From CAVXHQ01 sp963761735 (GTDB taxonomy: Bacteria > Pseudomonadota > Alphaproteobacteria > Rhodobacterales > Rhodobacteraceae), in NCBI GenBank assembly GCA_963761735.1, contig CAVXHQ010000003.1, positions 682,001-746,000 of the forward strand: DNA of 64,000 bases, read 5' to 3'. The translations under genes were made by a program, and so were the position numbers. This document shows positions 27,085 to 35,947 of the stretch, piece by piece; position 1 is the stretch's first letter, and each line of letters opens with the position of its first letter. The notes under the pieces are model-generated. The model did no database searches and was not told where the DNA came from. It was given only the letters and a program-made list of their open reading frames with translations.

Positions 27085-27492
27085 ATGGAACAGAGCTTCA
27101 CGGCACAGACACCCGGCCAGACACGCCAGGTCGGGGATGACACCGCGAAAGGATGGGGCGCGACCGGCTTCGGCGTTCTGGGTGCGCTGGCGATGACCTC
27201 GTGCTGCATCCTGCCGCTCGTGCTGGCGAGCTTTGGCGTGACAGGCGTGTTCATCGCGCAGCTTGGCGCACTCTACGCGTACAAGTGGTATACTTTCGCG
27301 CTGAGCGCCGCGTTCCTCGGATACGGGTTCTACAAGGCCTACAGGCCCGTGGCTGCTGAAGCCTGCGCCGACGGCACCTGTGTCCGTCGGATCAACCGGA
27401 CGGTCATGCGCGCGACCCTTTGGGCCGCCGCCGCAATCGTCGCCGTGGCGATGGCCTTTCCCTACATCACGCCCTTCATCCTGAAATTCTGA
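27085..27492 (+). CDS. merT: Mercuric ion transporter MerT
   Basis: 135 residues from ATG at 27085; the earlier ATG at 26947 is inside merR and is rejected. Three membrane helices. ALAMTSCCILPLVLASFGVT in the first helix has the Cys-Cys pair that takes Hg(II) from MerP, and AEACADGTCVRR in the cytoplasmic loop has the second Cys pair that hands it on to MerA. First gene of the mer operon; 15 bases separate it from merP. Confidence 0.92.
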   Translation: MEQSFTAQTPGQTRQVGDDTAKGWGATGFGVLGALAMTSCCILPLVLASFGVTGVFIAQLGALYAYKWYTFALSAAFLGYGFYKAYRPVAAEACADGTCVRRINRTVMRATLWAAAAIVAVAMAFPYITPFILKF

Positions 27493-27507
27493 GCAAGGAT
27501 CAAAACC

Positions 27508-27813
27508 ATGAAAAAGATACTGTTGTCTTCGGCGCTGGCCCTTGCTGCGCTATCCTCAGCGGCCCTCGCGGAAGAGCGTAGGGTTGAGATCGCTGTCAGT
27601 GAGCTGACCTGTCCCTCCTGCTCGTTCATCGTCGCCAGTTCCATGCAAGGTCTTCCATCCGTGCAGATCGACAGCTTCGCTGACGGCCCCGAGTATGGGC
27701 AAGGCGTTTACAGCGTCACCTTCGATGATGCCGAGACCAGCGTGGACAGCATCATCGAAACCGTGATGGCGAATGGCTACCCCGCCAAAGCTCTCTCCAA
27801 CCCTGCATCCTGA
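27508..27813 (+). CDS. merP: Periplasmic mercury-binding protein MerP
   Basis: 101 residues. A Sec signal peptide (MKKILLSSALALAALSSAAL) ends at an ALA site, followed by one HMA-like domain with the metal motif LTCPSCSF. MerP binds Hg(II) in the periplasm through the two cysteines and transfers it to MerT. Its domain is a little longer than the classical MerP (about 91 residues), with an insertion around FADGPEYGQG. Confidence 0.9.
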   Translation: MKKILLSSALALAALSSAALAEERRVEIAVSELTCPSCSFIVASSMQGLPSVQIDSFADGPEYGQGVYSVTFDDAETSVDSIIETVMANGYPAKALSNPAS

Positions 27814-27830
27814 CGCGGGAGGATTTTGGA

Positions 27831-28082
27831 ATGCGCGACAACCTGATGGGCGGGCTGCTGGACTTTGGCATTGCGACGCCGGTCGTGATCGTCTGCTGCG
27901 GGGGCAAAACCGCGCTTCTCGCAGCGGTGATCGGCGGGGTCGGAGCCTGGCTGTCGGGGTTTGGCGGTATTTCAGTCGCGCTGGCGGCAGCGCTCGCCGT
28001 CCTCATGCTCCGCGACATCCGGCGGGCCAACAAACGACGCGCGGCATCCAGTAATCCTTCAGACAGAAAGAGCGCGACTTGA
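27831..28082 (+). CDS. Small membrane protein of the mer operon, Cys-Cys containing
   Basis: 83 residues with two membrane helices. The first helix contains ATPVVIVCCGGKTALLAAV, whose Cys pair within the membrane recalls MerT/MerF/MerC entry sites for Hg(II). The second helix is followed by a very basic cytoplasmic tail (DIRRANKRRAA). It lies between merP and merF, and its stop overlaps the TTG start of merF (TTGA). A mercury uptake or hand-off role is inferred from position and cysteines; I do not recall a gene name for it. Confidence 0.7.
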   Translation: MRDNLMGGLLDFGIATPVVIVCCGGKTALLAAVIGGVGAWLSGFGGISVALAAALAVLMLRDIRRANKRRAASSNPSDRKSAT

Positions 28083-28465
28083 CCCAAACCGTTGAGAAAC
28101 CCGATCGCTTGCTGAAATGGGGGCTGGGCGGCGCGCTGTTCGCAGCCCTGTGCTGTTTCACCCCCGTTCTGGTTGTCGTCGTGGCGGGCGTCGGCCTGTC
28201 GGCCTTCACCGGCTGGCTCGACTACGCGCTGTTCCCGCTGCTGTTCTTCAGCCTCGCCGTCGTTGCGCAAGCGCTGTGGCTGAGCGCGGGACGACGGGGC
28301 CCGAACCCGAAACTCTGGGCGACCGCCATCGCGACCGTGCTGTCGGTTTTCATCATCTGGATCGAGTTCCGCTTTGCCCTGCGCATCACGGTCGGTGCTT
28401 TCGCGGCTGTCGGTGTCTACGCCTTTTTACTCAATCGACTGAAATCCAAAGGAGCGACGCAATGA
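28079..28465 (+). CDS. merF: MerF-like mercury transporter with extended C-terminus
   Basis: 128 residues from a TTG start that overlaps the previous stop. ALCCFTPVLVVVVAGVGLSA then TGWLDYALFPLL matches MerF helix 1 and the loop. Classical MerF has only about 80 residues and two helices; this protein adds two more hydrophobic helices (LWATAIATVLSVFIIWIEF, then ITVGAFAAVGVYAFLL). No second Cys pair is present after helix 2, unlike textbook MerF. A membrane transporter feeding Hg(II) to MerA is the likely role. Confidence 0.75.
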   Translation: MTQTVEKPDRLLKWGLGGALFAALCCFTPVLVVVVAGVGLSAFTGWLDYALFPLLFFSLAVVAQALWLSAGRRGPNPKLWATAIATVLSVFIIWIEFRFALRITVGAFAAVGVYAFLLNRLKSKGATQ

Positions 28466-28599
28466 CGATGGGATCCTGCACGGGCATCGGCAAGGTCTTC
28501 GGCTTGCTTGGCATGGCGACACCGCTCATCGCAATTGGTGCGATCCTCTATTTGATCGTTGCCAAACGAAAAAACTCAGATCTGCACGAGGCGCACTGA
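28462..28599 (+). CDS. 45-residue single-helix membrane protein in mer operon
   Basis: A short gene starting at ATG 28462, overlapping the merF stop (ATGA), with GGAGCGACGC as ribosome binding site. The peptide has one helix (FGLLGMATPLIAIGAILYLI), a Cys near the N-terminus (MGSCTGIGK) and a charged tail. Its stop lies one base before the merA start. The coupling on both sides argues that it is real. Function unknown; a MerE-like accessory or a MerA membrane anchor are possibilities. Confidence 0.65.
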   Translation: MTMGSCTGIGKVFGLLGMATPLIAIGAILYLIVAKRKNSDLHEAH

Positions 28600-28600
28600 A

Positions 28601-30031
28601 ATGAAAGACATCGACAAGAATGACGACGGAAACGGCGGCTACGACCTGATCGTCCTCGGGGCGGGATCGGCGGGTTTCTCCGCTTCGATCACCGCTGCTG
28701 ACGCAGGCAAGCGCGTCGCGCTTGTCGGACATGGCACCATCGGCGGCACCTGCGTGAACGTCGGGTGTGTACCGTCCAAGGCGATGATCCGTGCCGCTGA
28801 GGCGATCCACGGCGCACAGGCGGCCAGGCGGTTTCCCGGCCTGTCCGGTCACGCACAGGTCGATGACTGGCAGACGCTGATCCAGTCCAAGGACGATCTG
28901 GTGGCGAGCCTGCGCCAGAAGAAATACGCTGACCTGCTGCCGGAATATGCCGGGGTCGATTACATCGATGCGGGTCCCGCGCGACTGATCAAGGGTGGCG
29001 TCATTGTCGGCGGTCGCACCCTGACCGCCCCGAAGCTGATCATTGCCACCGGCGGTCATCCGGTCCTGCCGACGATTGACGGGATCGAGGATATAGGCGC
29101 ACTCGACAGCACCAGCCTGCTGGAGCTTGAAACCCTGCCGGAAAGCCTGATTTTCATCGGGGCAGGCTATATCGGCGCGGAGCTTGCGCAGATGATGAGC
29201 CGGATGGGCGCGAAGGTCACGCTGGTCACGCGGTCACACCTGCTGCCCGGTGCCGAACCGGAAGTGTCGGAGGCATTGACGGACGCTTTCGTGGCCGGGG
29301 GTATCACCCTGCTGTCCGGGCTGAGCTATGACAGCGTGCGCCGTGATGGGTCGGGCGTGACCTTGCGGGGCATGCAGGGCGGTGAACCTTTCGAGGTGAC
29401 GGCAGACCACCTTGTTTCGACCGCTGGCAGGCGCGCCAATACCGCCGGTATGGGACTAGACGTGATCGGCGTTAAGACCGACGCACGCGGGTCCATCGTC
29501 ATCGGCGACGACATGCAGACAACGGTGGCCGGCATCTATGCGGCGGGCGACGTGACCGACCGGGACCAGTTCGTCTATATGGCAGCCTACGGGGCAAAGC
29601 TGGCCGTGAAGAACGCCGTTCTGGGCGAGAGCCGAAGCTATGACAATTCCGTCATGCCCTGGGTCGTGTTCTCCGATCCGCAGGTTGCCGGGGTCGGTCA
29701 CAGCGAACAACAGGCGCGGGAGGCCGGGTTCGACGTCAAAACCTCGATCGTGCCGCTCGACCAGGTGCCGCGCGCGTTGGCCGCCCGTGACACGCGCGGG
29801 CTGATCAAGCTGGTGGCGGACAAGAAAACCGACAGGTTGCTGGGTGGCCAGATCATCGCGCCGGAAGGGTCGGACACGATCCAGACGCTGGTCATGGCGC
29901 TGAAGTTCGGCATGACGACCAAGGCATTGGGGGAGACGATATTTCCCTACCTGACCACCGTCGAAGGTCTGAAACTTGCTGCGCAGACTTTCGATATGGA
30001 CGTGGCAAAGCTAAGCTGCTGCGCCGGATGA
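28601..30031 (+). CDS. merA: Mercury(II) reductase
   Basis: 476 residues from ATG at 28601. LIVLGAGSAGFSASI binds FAD, GGTCVNVGCVPSK is the redox-active disulfide, FIGAGYIGAELAQMMSRMG binds NADPH, and the C-terminus ends KLSCCAG with the vicinal cysteines that deliver Hg(II) to the active site. The N-terminal HMA domain found in many MerA proteins is absent, so it is the short form. It reduces Hg(II) to volatile Hg(0) in the cytoplasm and is the last gene of the operon. Confidence 0.95.
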   Translation: MKDIDKNDDGNGGYDLIVLGAGSAGFSASITAADAGKRVALVGHGTIGGTCVNVGCVPSKAMIRAAEAIHGAQAARRFPGLSGHAQVDDWQTLIQSKDDLVASLRQKKYADLLPEYAGVDYIDAGPARLIKGGVIVGGRTLTAPKLIIATGGHPVLPTIDGIEDIGALDSTSLLELETLPESLIFIGAGYIGAELAQMMSRMGAKVTLVTRSHLLPGAEPEVSEALTDAFVAGGITLLSGLSYDSVRRDGSGVTLRGMQGGEPFEVTADHLVSTAGRRANTAGMGLDVIGVKTDARGSIVIGDDMQTTVAGIYAAGDVTDRDQFVYMAAYGAKLAVKNAVLGESRSYDNSVMPWVVFSDPQVAGVGHSEQQAREAGFDVKTSIVPLDQVPRALAARDTRGLIKLVADKKTDRLLGGQIIAPEGSDTIQTLVMALKFGMTTKALGETIFPYLTTVEGLKLAAQTFDMDVAKLSCCAG

Positions 30032-30137
30032 AGGCACGTAAGAAGAGCCAGAATATGAGTGAGGCGTAGTGGAACGCCGCCACTGAAGTGGTCCACCTTT
30101 TGGGATAGAATTATCCCGTTTTCAGGAGGACGGCGAG

Positions 30138-30450
30138 ATGGCCGGCAAGCGAGAGAGGCCCGGGGATATCGTGCTGAAGCTGCGACAGGTTGACGTGCTG
30201 CAAGGGCAAGGCAAATCAGTTCAGGCGGCCGTGCGGCAGATCGGTGTGACGGTTCAGACCTACTGTCGGTGGCGCAAGGAGCGCGCCATGTCCGCCATCG
30301 GTCCGAGGACAATGGCGAGCGCGCCATGAGCCGCGATCAGCTCAAACGGCTGAAAGAGCCGGAGGCTGAGAATACCCGGCTCAGACGAGCGGTGTCGGAT
30401 CTGACGCTGGACAAGATGATCCTGGCCGAGGCTGCACGGGGAAACTTCTG
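30138..30450 (+). pseudogene. IS3-family transposase OrfA, broken
   Basis: The first frame (MAGKRERPGDIVLKLRQVDV to about 30285) and a second frame from about 30325 (LKEPEAENTRLRRAVSDLTL, then DKMILAEAARGNF) together make an IS3-group OrfA of the helix-turn-helix plus leucine-zipper type. About 40 bases flanked by repeated AGCGCGCCATG separate them and break the frame. OrfB is absent. A dead IS remnant directly downstream of the mer operon. Confidence 0.75.
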
Positions 30451-30602
30451 GGCCCTTCCCGCCGCAGGCAGTGCATCGGCACCGCGGAACAGGACGGTCG
30501 CATCGAAGAACTTATAATGGATGAATATGGGTGAGCCTGACGCGACCCCTTGTTTCTCCTCCAAACGCTGCTGGAATCCGGACCGAAGCAAAGGGACTGG
30601 AT

Positions 30603-30700
30603 ATGAAGCGAAGCAGGTTCAACGAAGAACAGATCATCGGCATGCTGCGAGAGAACGATGCTGGTGCGACTATCGCCTCTGCACCACTCAGTCGATATTC
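30603..30700 (+). pseudogene. IS3-family OrfA 5' fragment
   Basis: MKRSRFNEEQIIGMLREN followed by DAGATIAS is the start of an IS3 (IS407/IS51-like) OrfA, cut after about 30 residues. It belongs to a different element from its left neighbour and from the complete IS3 to the right, so this spot has been hit repeatedly. Confidence 0.65.
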
Positions 30701-30831
30701 CGAGAGTTTGCAGAATCAACTTTCTAGCAAGACACACAGAGCGTTGGCCGGCCCGTAGTACAGGTGGCAAGCCGTGCGAGCGGCGTTCGACGTGAGGTGC
30801 TCCCCATTCCTTGGACAGGATCTGGCGCTTT

Positions 30832-31695
30832 TTAAGCTCTGATCTGCTCCTGCTGATCGGGTTGCGTTGCTTCGATTTGCAGTGAGTAGACCACTGCCGG
30901 TGGTCGGCCGCCAAGGGCCTTGTGCGGGCGGCGGTGATTGTAGAACTCTATCCACTTCCGGACACCCGCGCGGGCCTGAGACCCGGTCTCCCAGGCATGC
31001 AGATAGACGCACTCGTATTTCAGCGTGCGCCACAGGCGCTCGATAAAGATGTTGTCCAGGTAGCGGCCCTTGCCGTCCATCGAGATGCGGATGCCGGACC
31101 GGCGCAGGCAGTCTGTCCAAGCAAACGACGTGAACTGAGATCCTTGATCGCTGTTCATGATGTCCGGTGGTCCGAACCGATAGATGGCCTCGTTCAGCGC
31201 CTCGACGCAGAAGTCCGCGTCCAGCGTGTTCGAGATCCGCCACGACAGAACCATCCGGGTATGCCAGTCCATGATCGCCACCAGATAGAGAAACCCGCGG
31301 CGCATCGGCAGGTAGGTGATGTCCACGCACCAGACCTGATTTGGCCGGTCAACACGCAGCCCCCGCAGCAGATAGGGATAGGTCTTGTGCCCCTTCGCCG
31401 GCTTGCTGGTGTTGGGTTTCTGGTAGATCGGCATCAACCCCATCAGGCGCATGAGCCGACGGGTGCGCTTCTCGTTCACCGCATGGCCCTCGTTGCGCAG
31501 GTGCCACGTCATCTGACGAACGCCGAAGAACGGCGCGTCCAAGAATTGCAGGTCGATCAATCGCATCAGCGCGAGGTTCTGCTCCGTCTCACCCTGCGGC
31601 GCGTAATAGAACGACGACCGCGGAAGCGACAGCAGCGCGCACTGCTGACCGATCGACAGGTCCGGATGGTCGCGCTCGATCATCCCGCGCCTCAC
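30832..31695 (-). CDS. IS3-family transposase OrfB (DDE integrase core)
   Basis: 287 residues with the rve integrase core: WCVDITYLPMRRGFLYLVAI (first Asp), NSDQGSQFTS (second Asp) and FIERLWRTLKYE (catalytic Glu). N-terminal SLPRSSFYYAPQ and MPIYQKPNTSKP are typical of OrfB. Translated after a frameshift from orfA to give the active fusion transposase. Overlaps orfA by ATGA. Confidence 0.92.
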   Translation of the reverse strand: MRRGMIERDHPDLSIGQQCALLSLPRSSFYYAPQGETEQNLALMRLIDLQFLDAPFFGVRQMTWHLRNEGHAVNEKRTRRLMRLMGLMPIYQKPNTSKPAKGHKTYPYLLRGLRVDRPNQVWCVDITYLPMRRGFLYLVAIMDWHTRMVLSWRISNTLDADFCVEALNEAIYRFGPPDIMNSDQGSQFTSFAWTDCLRRSGIRISMDGKGRYLDNIFIERLWRTLKYECVYLHAWETGSQARAGVRKWIEFYNHRRPHKALGGRPPAVVYSLQIEATQPDQQEQIRA

Positions 31696-31985
31696 TTCTC
31701 GCCCCAGGGCTTGAGCTTTCTTTCCAAAAAAGAGTTGGCCACCGCCAGTTCCCCGATCTTGGCATGCAGATCCCTGACCTGGTCTTCATCGATCACCGGT
31801 ACCTTGCGGCTGCCGCGCTCGAAAACACCGGACGCGCCATCCAGCAGCGCACGTTTCCACTGATTGATCATCGTCGGATGCACGCCGAACCGGCTCGCCA
31901 GCTCCGACATGGTCTCCTCGCCTTTCAGCACCTCCAGTGCCACCTTCGCTTTGAATTCCGGGGCATGTTGCTTTCGTTTCGACAT
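31692..31985 (-). CDS. IS3-family transposase OrfA
   Basis: 97 residues with helix-turn-helix FKAKVALEVLKGEETMSELA and GVHPTMINQWKRALL, followed by a coiled-coil end. It binds the IS ends and limits transposition unless fused with OrfB. Good Shine-Dalgarno AAGGAGAT precedes the start at 31985. Confidence 0.9.
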   Translation of the reverse strand: MSKRKQHAPEFKAKVALEVLKGEETMSELASRFGVHPTMINQWKRALLDGASGVFERGSRKVPVIDEDQVRDLHAKIGELAVANSFLERKLKPWGEK

Positions 31986-32151
31986 CTTCGATCTCCTTCG
32001 TGGTGAAGATCAACAGACAGCAAACCGGAGCTTACGTCAGTGTCCAGTTTTCGGGGGGCACCTCAGTTCCCAGGTCGCAATGCCCAAACTGTTTTGGCTT
32101 TCCTATGGGAGACCAGCTAGGTTCACGCTGTCGCATGAATGTATCGAGCCC

Positions 32152-35121
32152 ATGAAAGAGCAGTCTTCCACCACAAAGCTCTTTATTTCTTATAGTCGAA
32201 ACGATGACGACCGTATCGACCGTCTCTACGACGCCTTGTCCGCTGATGACGACCTCGTCGTCTTCCGGGACATCCATGACATCCTTCCGACCGAGGAATG
32301 GCAGCCGCGCCTCGAAAAGCTGATCCGGGAAAGCGACACGATCCTCTTCGCCCTGTCGCCGTCGTCGATCCGGTCCGAGGTCTGCAAATGGGAATTGGGC
32401 CTCGCGGAGGCTCTCAACAAGCGCATCATTCCCGTCGTGATCGTTGACATCGACGGCGCGGTCCCGACGGTCGCGTCGAAGCTCAACTATATCTTCCTGA
32501 CCGACAGCCATGACTTCGCGGCGGGTCTGGACAAGATCCGCTATGCCATCGACCTCGATATCGGATGGATCCGCGAGCACACGCGCCTGAGCGAACTTGC
32601 CGCGCGCTGGGAAAGGTCCGGGCGGTCCGGGGCATTGCCGCTGCGTGGAAAGGACCTCGAGGCCGCCGAGGACTGGCTCTTGTCGCAGCCGAAGGACGCG
32701 CCAGAGCCGACCGAACTGCAACGGTCCTTCATCCTTGCCAGCCGCCGCGCCCAGTCGCGGCGCCAGAGGCGCACCGTCGCGGGCGCGCTCACAGCCCTGC
32801 TGGTGGTGGGCGTGCTGGCCTTCTTTGCCTGGGTCCAGAGGAACGCGGCCCTGCAGAACGAACGACTGGCACAACAGCAGACCGATATCGCGAGGGATGC
32901 CCGGGACGCGGCTGACGTTCAGCGTGGGCTGGCAGACGAGAACGCCCGTCTCGCCGAGGCCGAGACCGCCCGCGCCGAAGCGGCACTGGTGCAGGTCGCC
33001 ACCGAGCGGGACCGCGCGGAACGCAATCTGGACACGGCCAGAGAGGCCGTCGACGGGCTGGTCTTCGACATCGCTCAGGGGTTGCAGGATGCCGAGGGCC
33101 TGCGTCTGGAGAGCCTCGAGGCCATCCTGTCGCGCGCCGAGGAGGCCGTCATGCGACTGCTGTCCTCCGAGCCAGACAACGCCCGCCTCCTGTACATCGA
33201 GGCGGCGATGCGGGTCGAGTTTGCATCGGTCTACGCCAGCGCGGGGCAGCGCGAAAAGGCCCTGCAGTCGGCGCAGGAAGGGCTCAACATCCTGATGGGT
33301 CTGCTGGCGACGGACCCCGACAACGCCGGGTGGCGACGGGAGATCCCGGTCGTCCTCCAGCGGATCGGTGATCTGCGCCTGCAGGGCGGTGAGGTGGGCG
33401 CCGCCCTGCAGGCTTTCGATCGGGGGCTGGGCATCAGTCGCGACCTTGCGGCGGACGATCCGAAAAATACCCTGCTGCAGCGCGACATCTCGATCCTGCT
33501 GGGCAGGATCGGCGGCCTGCATGTCCGCACCGGGGCGGTAGACGCGGCGCTCGCGGCCTATAACGAGGCGCTGACGATCCGTCATGGCCTGGCGGCGCGC
33601 GATCCCTCGGATACGGAGGCGCAACGCGACCTCTCGGTCAGCCTTAACGACATCGGCGATCTACATCTGAGGGCCGGACAGACGGACGCGGCTCTCGACG
33701 CCTACGGGCGGGCACTGGAGATCGCCCGCGACCTCGCGGCAGCTGACCCCGGCAATACGATGGTCCAACGCGATCTGGCGATCGGGCTCAACGATCTGGG
33801 CGATCTGCACCTGCGCGCGGCCCGCCCGGACGCGGCGCTGGAGGCCTACACGCAAAGCCTCGGGATCGTGCGGCGTCTCGTCGCGACCGACCCCGGCAAG
33901 GCCGACTGGCGCCGCGATGTCGCGGTGACCCTCAACAACATCGGCGATCTGCGTCGCCGCATCGGCGAGACGGACGCGGCCTTCGAGGCCTACGACGAGG
34001 CGCTGGTGATCGCGCGCCAGCTCTCGGGGACGGACCCCGGCAATACCGAATGGCGGCGCGATATCGCGATCGGTCTCGAGAAGATCGGCGATCTTTACGC
34101 ACGGACGGGTGACATCGCGGCCGCTCTGGCCGCCGCCCAGGAGGGTCTCGACATCCGTCGCGACCTCGTGGCGACGGATCCGGACAATACACAGTGGCAG
34201 TACGATGTGGCGATCGGTCTGGACCGTATCGGCGATCTGTCACGGACGACGGGGGCCGTGGATGCGGCACTGGCGGCCTACAGCGAGGGTCTGGAGATCG
34301 CCCGCGGATTGGTGGCCAGGGATCCGGCCAATACCTATTGGCAGCGCGGCCTGTCGGTCGGCCTGAACAAGATCGGCGATCTGCACATCATGGCCGGCGA
34401 GGTCGACGCGGCACTGGCGGCCTATTCCGAGGCGCTGGATATTGCCCGCCGTCTCGTGGCCCTGGACCCGGCCAATACCGAGTGGCGCCACGACGTGGCA
34501 TTCGGTCTGGGCAAGATCGGCGATCTGCACATGTGGTCGGACGACGGGGCCGCCGCCCTGGAGGCCATCGGCGAGGCGCGACAGATCGTCAGCGACCTCG
34601 TCAGGATCGATCCCGGCAACGTGAGATGGCAGCAGGACCTCGCCATAAACCTGAACAAGACCGGCTACCTGCACGCGCTCGCCGGGGACCGGCCGGCGGC
34701 GATGGAGGCCTTTTCCGCCGCGCTGCAGACCGCCCGGCGCCTCGTGGCGTTCGATCCGGACAACGCCTTGTTGCGGCAGGGCATGGCTCTCAGCCTCGAG
34801 GGCATCGGCAGCCTTCGCCTTCAGGCGGGCGAGATCGACGCGGCGCGCGAGGCCGCCGCAGAGGCGCTGGCCCTCCGACGGGCGCTGGCGGCACGGATGC
34901 CCGCAAACCCGGTCGCCCGCGCCGAGCTCGCCGTGAGCCTCTACACCTCCTCGCTTGCCGACGAGGACGCCGATGCCATCGCTGCGGTGCAGGAGGCGCT
35001 CGATATCGTGACGCTGCTCGACGGCGAGGGCGTGCTGACCGCGGACCAGCAACCCTGGCCCGGTATCCTGCAGGACCGACTGACGCTCTTGCGGGGCGAT
35101 ACCGAGGGCCAGGCCCGGTGA
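32152..35121 (+). CDS. TIR - transmembrane - coiled coil - TPR repeat protein
   Basis: 989 residues from ATG at 32152; the open frame upstream of this lies in the IS3 element. Residues 9-130 form a TIR domain (KLFISYSRNDDDRIDRLYDA, then SEVCKWELGLAEALNKRI, whose Glu matches the catalytic Glu of NADase TIRs). Residues 208-229 are one membrane helix (TVAGALTALLVVGVLAFFAW), and 230-310 are coiled coil. Residues 394-921 hold eleven 48-residue TPR-like repeats. Layout is that of a membrane-anchored sensor with a cytosolic TIR effector, comparable to bacterial TIR-TPR immune-type proteins. The IS3 end is only 87 bases upstream, so its native promoter may be lost. NAD cleavage is inferred. Confidence 0.8.
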   Translation: MKEQSSTTKLFISYSRNDDDRIDRLYDALSADDDLVVFRDIHDILPTEEWQPRLEKLIRESDTILFALSPSSIRSEVCKWELGLAEALNKRIIPVVIVDIDGAVPTVASKLNYIFLTDSHDFAAGLDKIRYAIDLDIGWIREHTRLSELAARWERSGRSGALPLRGKDLEAAEDWLLSQPKDAPEPTELQRSFILASRRAQSRRQRRTVAGALTALLVVGVLAFFAWVQRNAALQNERLAQQQTDIARDARDAADVQRGLADENARLAEAETARAEAALVQVATERDRAERNLDTAREAVDGLVFDIAQGLQDAEGLRLESLEAILSRAEEAVMRLLSSEPDNARLLYIEAAMRVEFASVYASAGQREKALQSAQEGLNILMGLLATDPDNAGWRREIPVVLQRIGDLRLQGGEVGAALQAFDRGLGISRDLAADDPKNTLLQRDISILLGRIGGLHVRTGAVDAALAAYNEALTIRHGLAARDPSDTEAQRDLSVSLNDIGDLHLRAGQTDAALDAYGRALEIARDLAAADPGNTMVQRDLAIGLNDLGDLHLRAARPDAALEAYTQSLGIVRRLVATDPGKADWRRDVAVTLNNIGDLRRRIGETDAAFEAYDEALVIARQLSGTDPGNTEWRRDIAIGLEKIGDLYARTGDIAAALAAAQEGLDIRRDLVATDPDNTQWQYDVAIGLDRIGDLSRTTGAVDAALAAYSEGLEIARGLVARDPANTYWQRGLSVGLNKIGDLHIMAGEVDAALAAYSEALDIARRLVALDPANTEWRHDVAFGLGKIGDLHMWSDDGAAALEAIGEARQIVSDLVRIDPGNVRWQQDLAINLNKTGYLHALAGDRPAAMEAFSAALQTARRLVAFDPDNALLRQGMALSLEGIGSLRLQAGEIDAAREAAAEALALRRALAARMPANPVARAELAVSLYTSSLADEDADAIAAVQEALDIVTLLDGEGVLTADQQPWPGILQDRLTLLRGDTEGQAR
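33331..34914 (+). repeat. Eleven in-frame 144-base repeats encoding 48-residue TPR units
   Basis: Each unit follows W/L-x-R-D-[LIV]-x-[IV]-x-L-x-x-[IL]-G-D-L, then DAALxAYxxALxIAR and L-[AV]-x-x-D-P-x-N-T. All eleven units have exactly 48 codons. The repeats are alike but not identical at DNA level, which suggests amplification followed by drift. Confidence 0.8.
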
Positions 35122-35446
35122 CTGGCGGTCGGACTATCCAGCCCTGACCGCGATGTATCGCCTCGGGTCGGCATGTCCCGTACCGCCGCCGATGCCGGGC
35201 GCATCCGGTCTTGTCCCATCGCAGCGCAGACCGCCTTTCGACGGTCGAACGACCCTCTGAACCGCGCGGGCCGCCGGCAACGCGCTGCAGCAACACCTTT
35301 CGGACGATGTAACCGGGGGTCGGCGCCCCGCCGCCCGGTAAACGACTCCCATCTGGTGGGTCGACGTGAGTCTTGCGGCGCGCTTCCCTCGGTCAGAGAC
35401 CGAAATCGGGATGCAAGGCGCCGAGTTCACTGCCCCAAGAGAGAGA
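35122..35446. other. No gene recognised
   Basis: About 325 bases between the TIR-TPR stop and the IS66 target duplication. No frame has domain content. The sequence is GC-rich and may hold the terminator of the TIR-TPR gene, though no clear hairpin with a T-run was found. Confidence 0.5.
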
Positions 35447-35454
35447 GTTAATCG
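35447..35454. repeat. IS66 target duplication, left copy
   Basis: GTTAATCG, identical to 37919-37926 on the other side of the IS66 element. Exact agreement and correct length show a recent, undisturbed insertion. Confidence 0.9.
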
Positions 35455-35539
35455 GTAACCGTCCGCTGACGCCGCTCTGACCGAGGGAATCTGGGGCTGA
35501 TAGTGTCCACCATCGATAGTGGACATCATGAGGCACTCC

Positions 35540-35947
35540 ATGGCGGGCAAGAAGGGCCAGAAGAAGCGGTTCTGGGCGGACGAAGAGAAGCGGTCGATCT
35601 GCGAGCAGGCTTTGGCCCCGGGTGTGTCGGTCGCACAGGTTGCCCGTCGTTATTCGATGAACGCGAACCTGATCTTCAAGTGGCTGAAAGACCCCCGCTT
35701 TTCCCCTGCTGCGGACGAAACGCAAATGGCATCGGAAGATGACGGTATCTTCTTGCCGGTGGAAGTGTCGGGGCCGTCCATCGACCATGATGCCGACGAC
35801 GCGCCCATGATGGCAGCGGGTTCGACATCGGCCCCTCTTCTGGCGTATCGGGTCGACATCACTCTGTCGGATGGACGACGGGTCCTTGTGGAAGGGGCCA
35901 CGGCGCTGTCGTCGGTTGTCGGGCTCGTGCGAGGTCTGATGGCATGA
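35540..35947 (+). CDS. tnpA: IS66 TnpA
   Basis: 135 residues from ATG at 35540, chosen because it aligns with the start of the related copy at 54875. FWADEEKRSICEQALAPGVS and RYSMNANLIFKWLKDPRF form the helix-turn-helix. The C-terminal half ends in an element-typical VVGLVRGLMA. IS66 TnpA and TnpB are accessory proteins needed for efficient transposition by TnpC. The stop overlaps tnpB (ATGA). Confidence 0.88.
   Translation: MAGKKGQKKRFWADEEKRSICEQALAPGVSVAQVARRYSMNANLIFKWLKDPRFSPAADETQMASEDDGIFLPVEVSGPSIDHDADDAPMMAAGSTSAPLLAYRVDITLSDGRRVLVEGATALSSVVGLVRGLMA

Larger units (their letters stand above)
30793..32065 (-). mobile_element. Complete IS3-family insertion sequence
   Basis: Terminal inverted repeats are TGAGGTGCTCCCCATTCC... 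at 30793 and, on the other strand, TGAGGTGCCCCCCGAAAA... ending at 32065. Both continue to TGGAC. Between them are orfA and orfB on the minus strand, overlapping as usual for programmed frameshifting. The length is 1273 bases. No clear 3-4 base target duplication is seen (CG|TGAGG left, CTCA|GTT right), which may mean later loss or a one-ended event. Confidence 0.85.

Noticed and set aside
31864..32151. Extension of the TIR-TPR protein by 96 residues upstream of 32152
   Set aside because: The extra part is antisense to the IS3 orfA and crosses the IS end; the TIR domain begins normally after ATG 32152.
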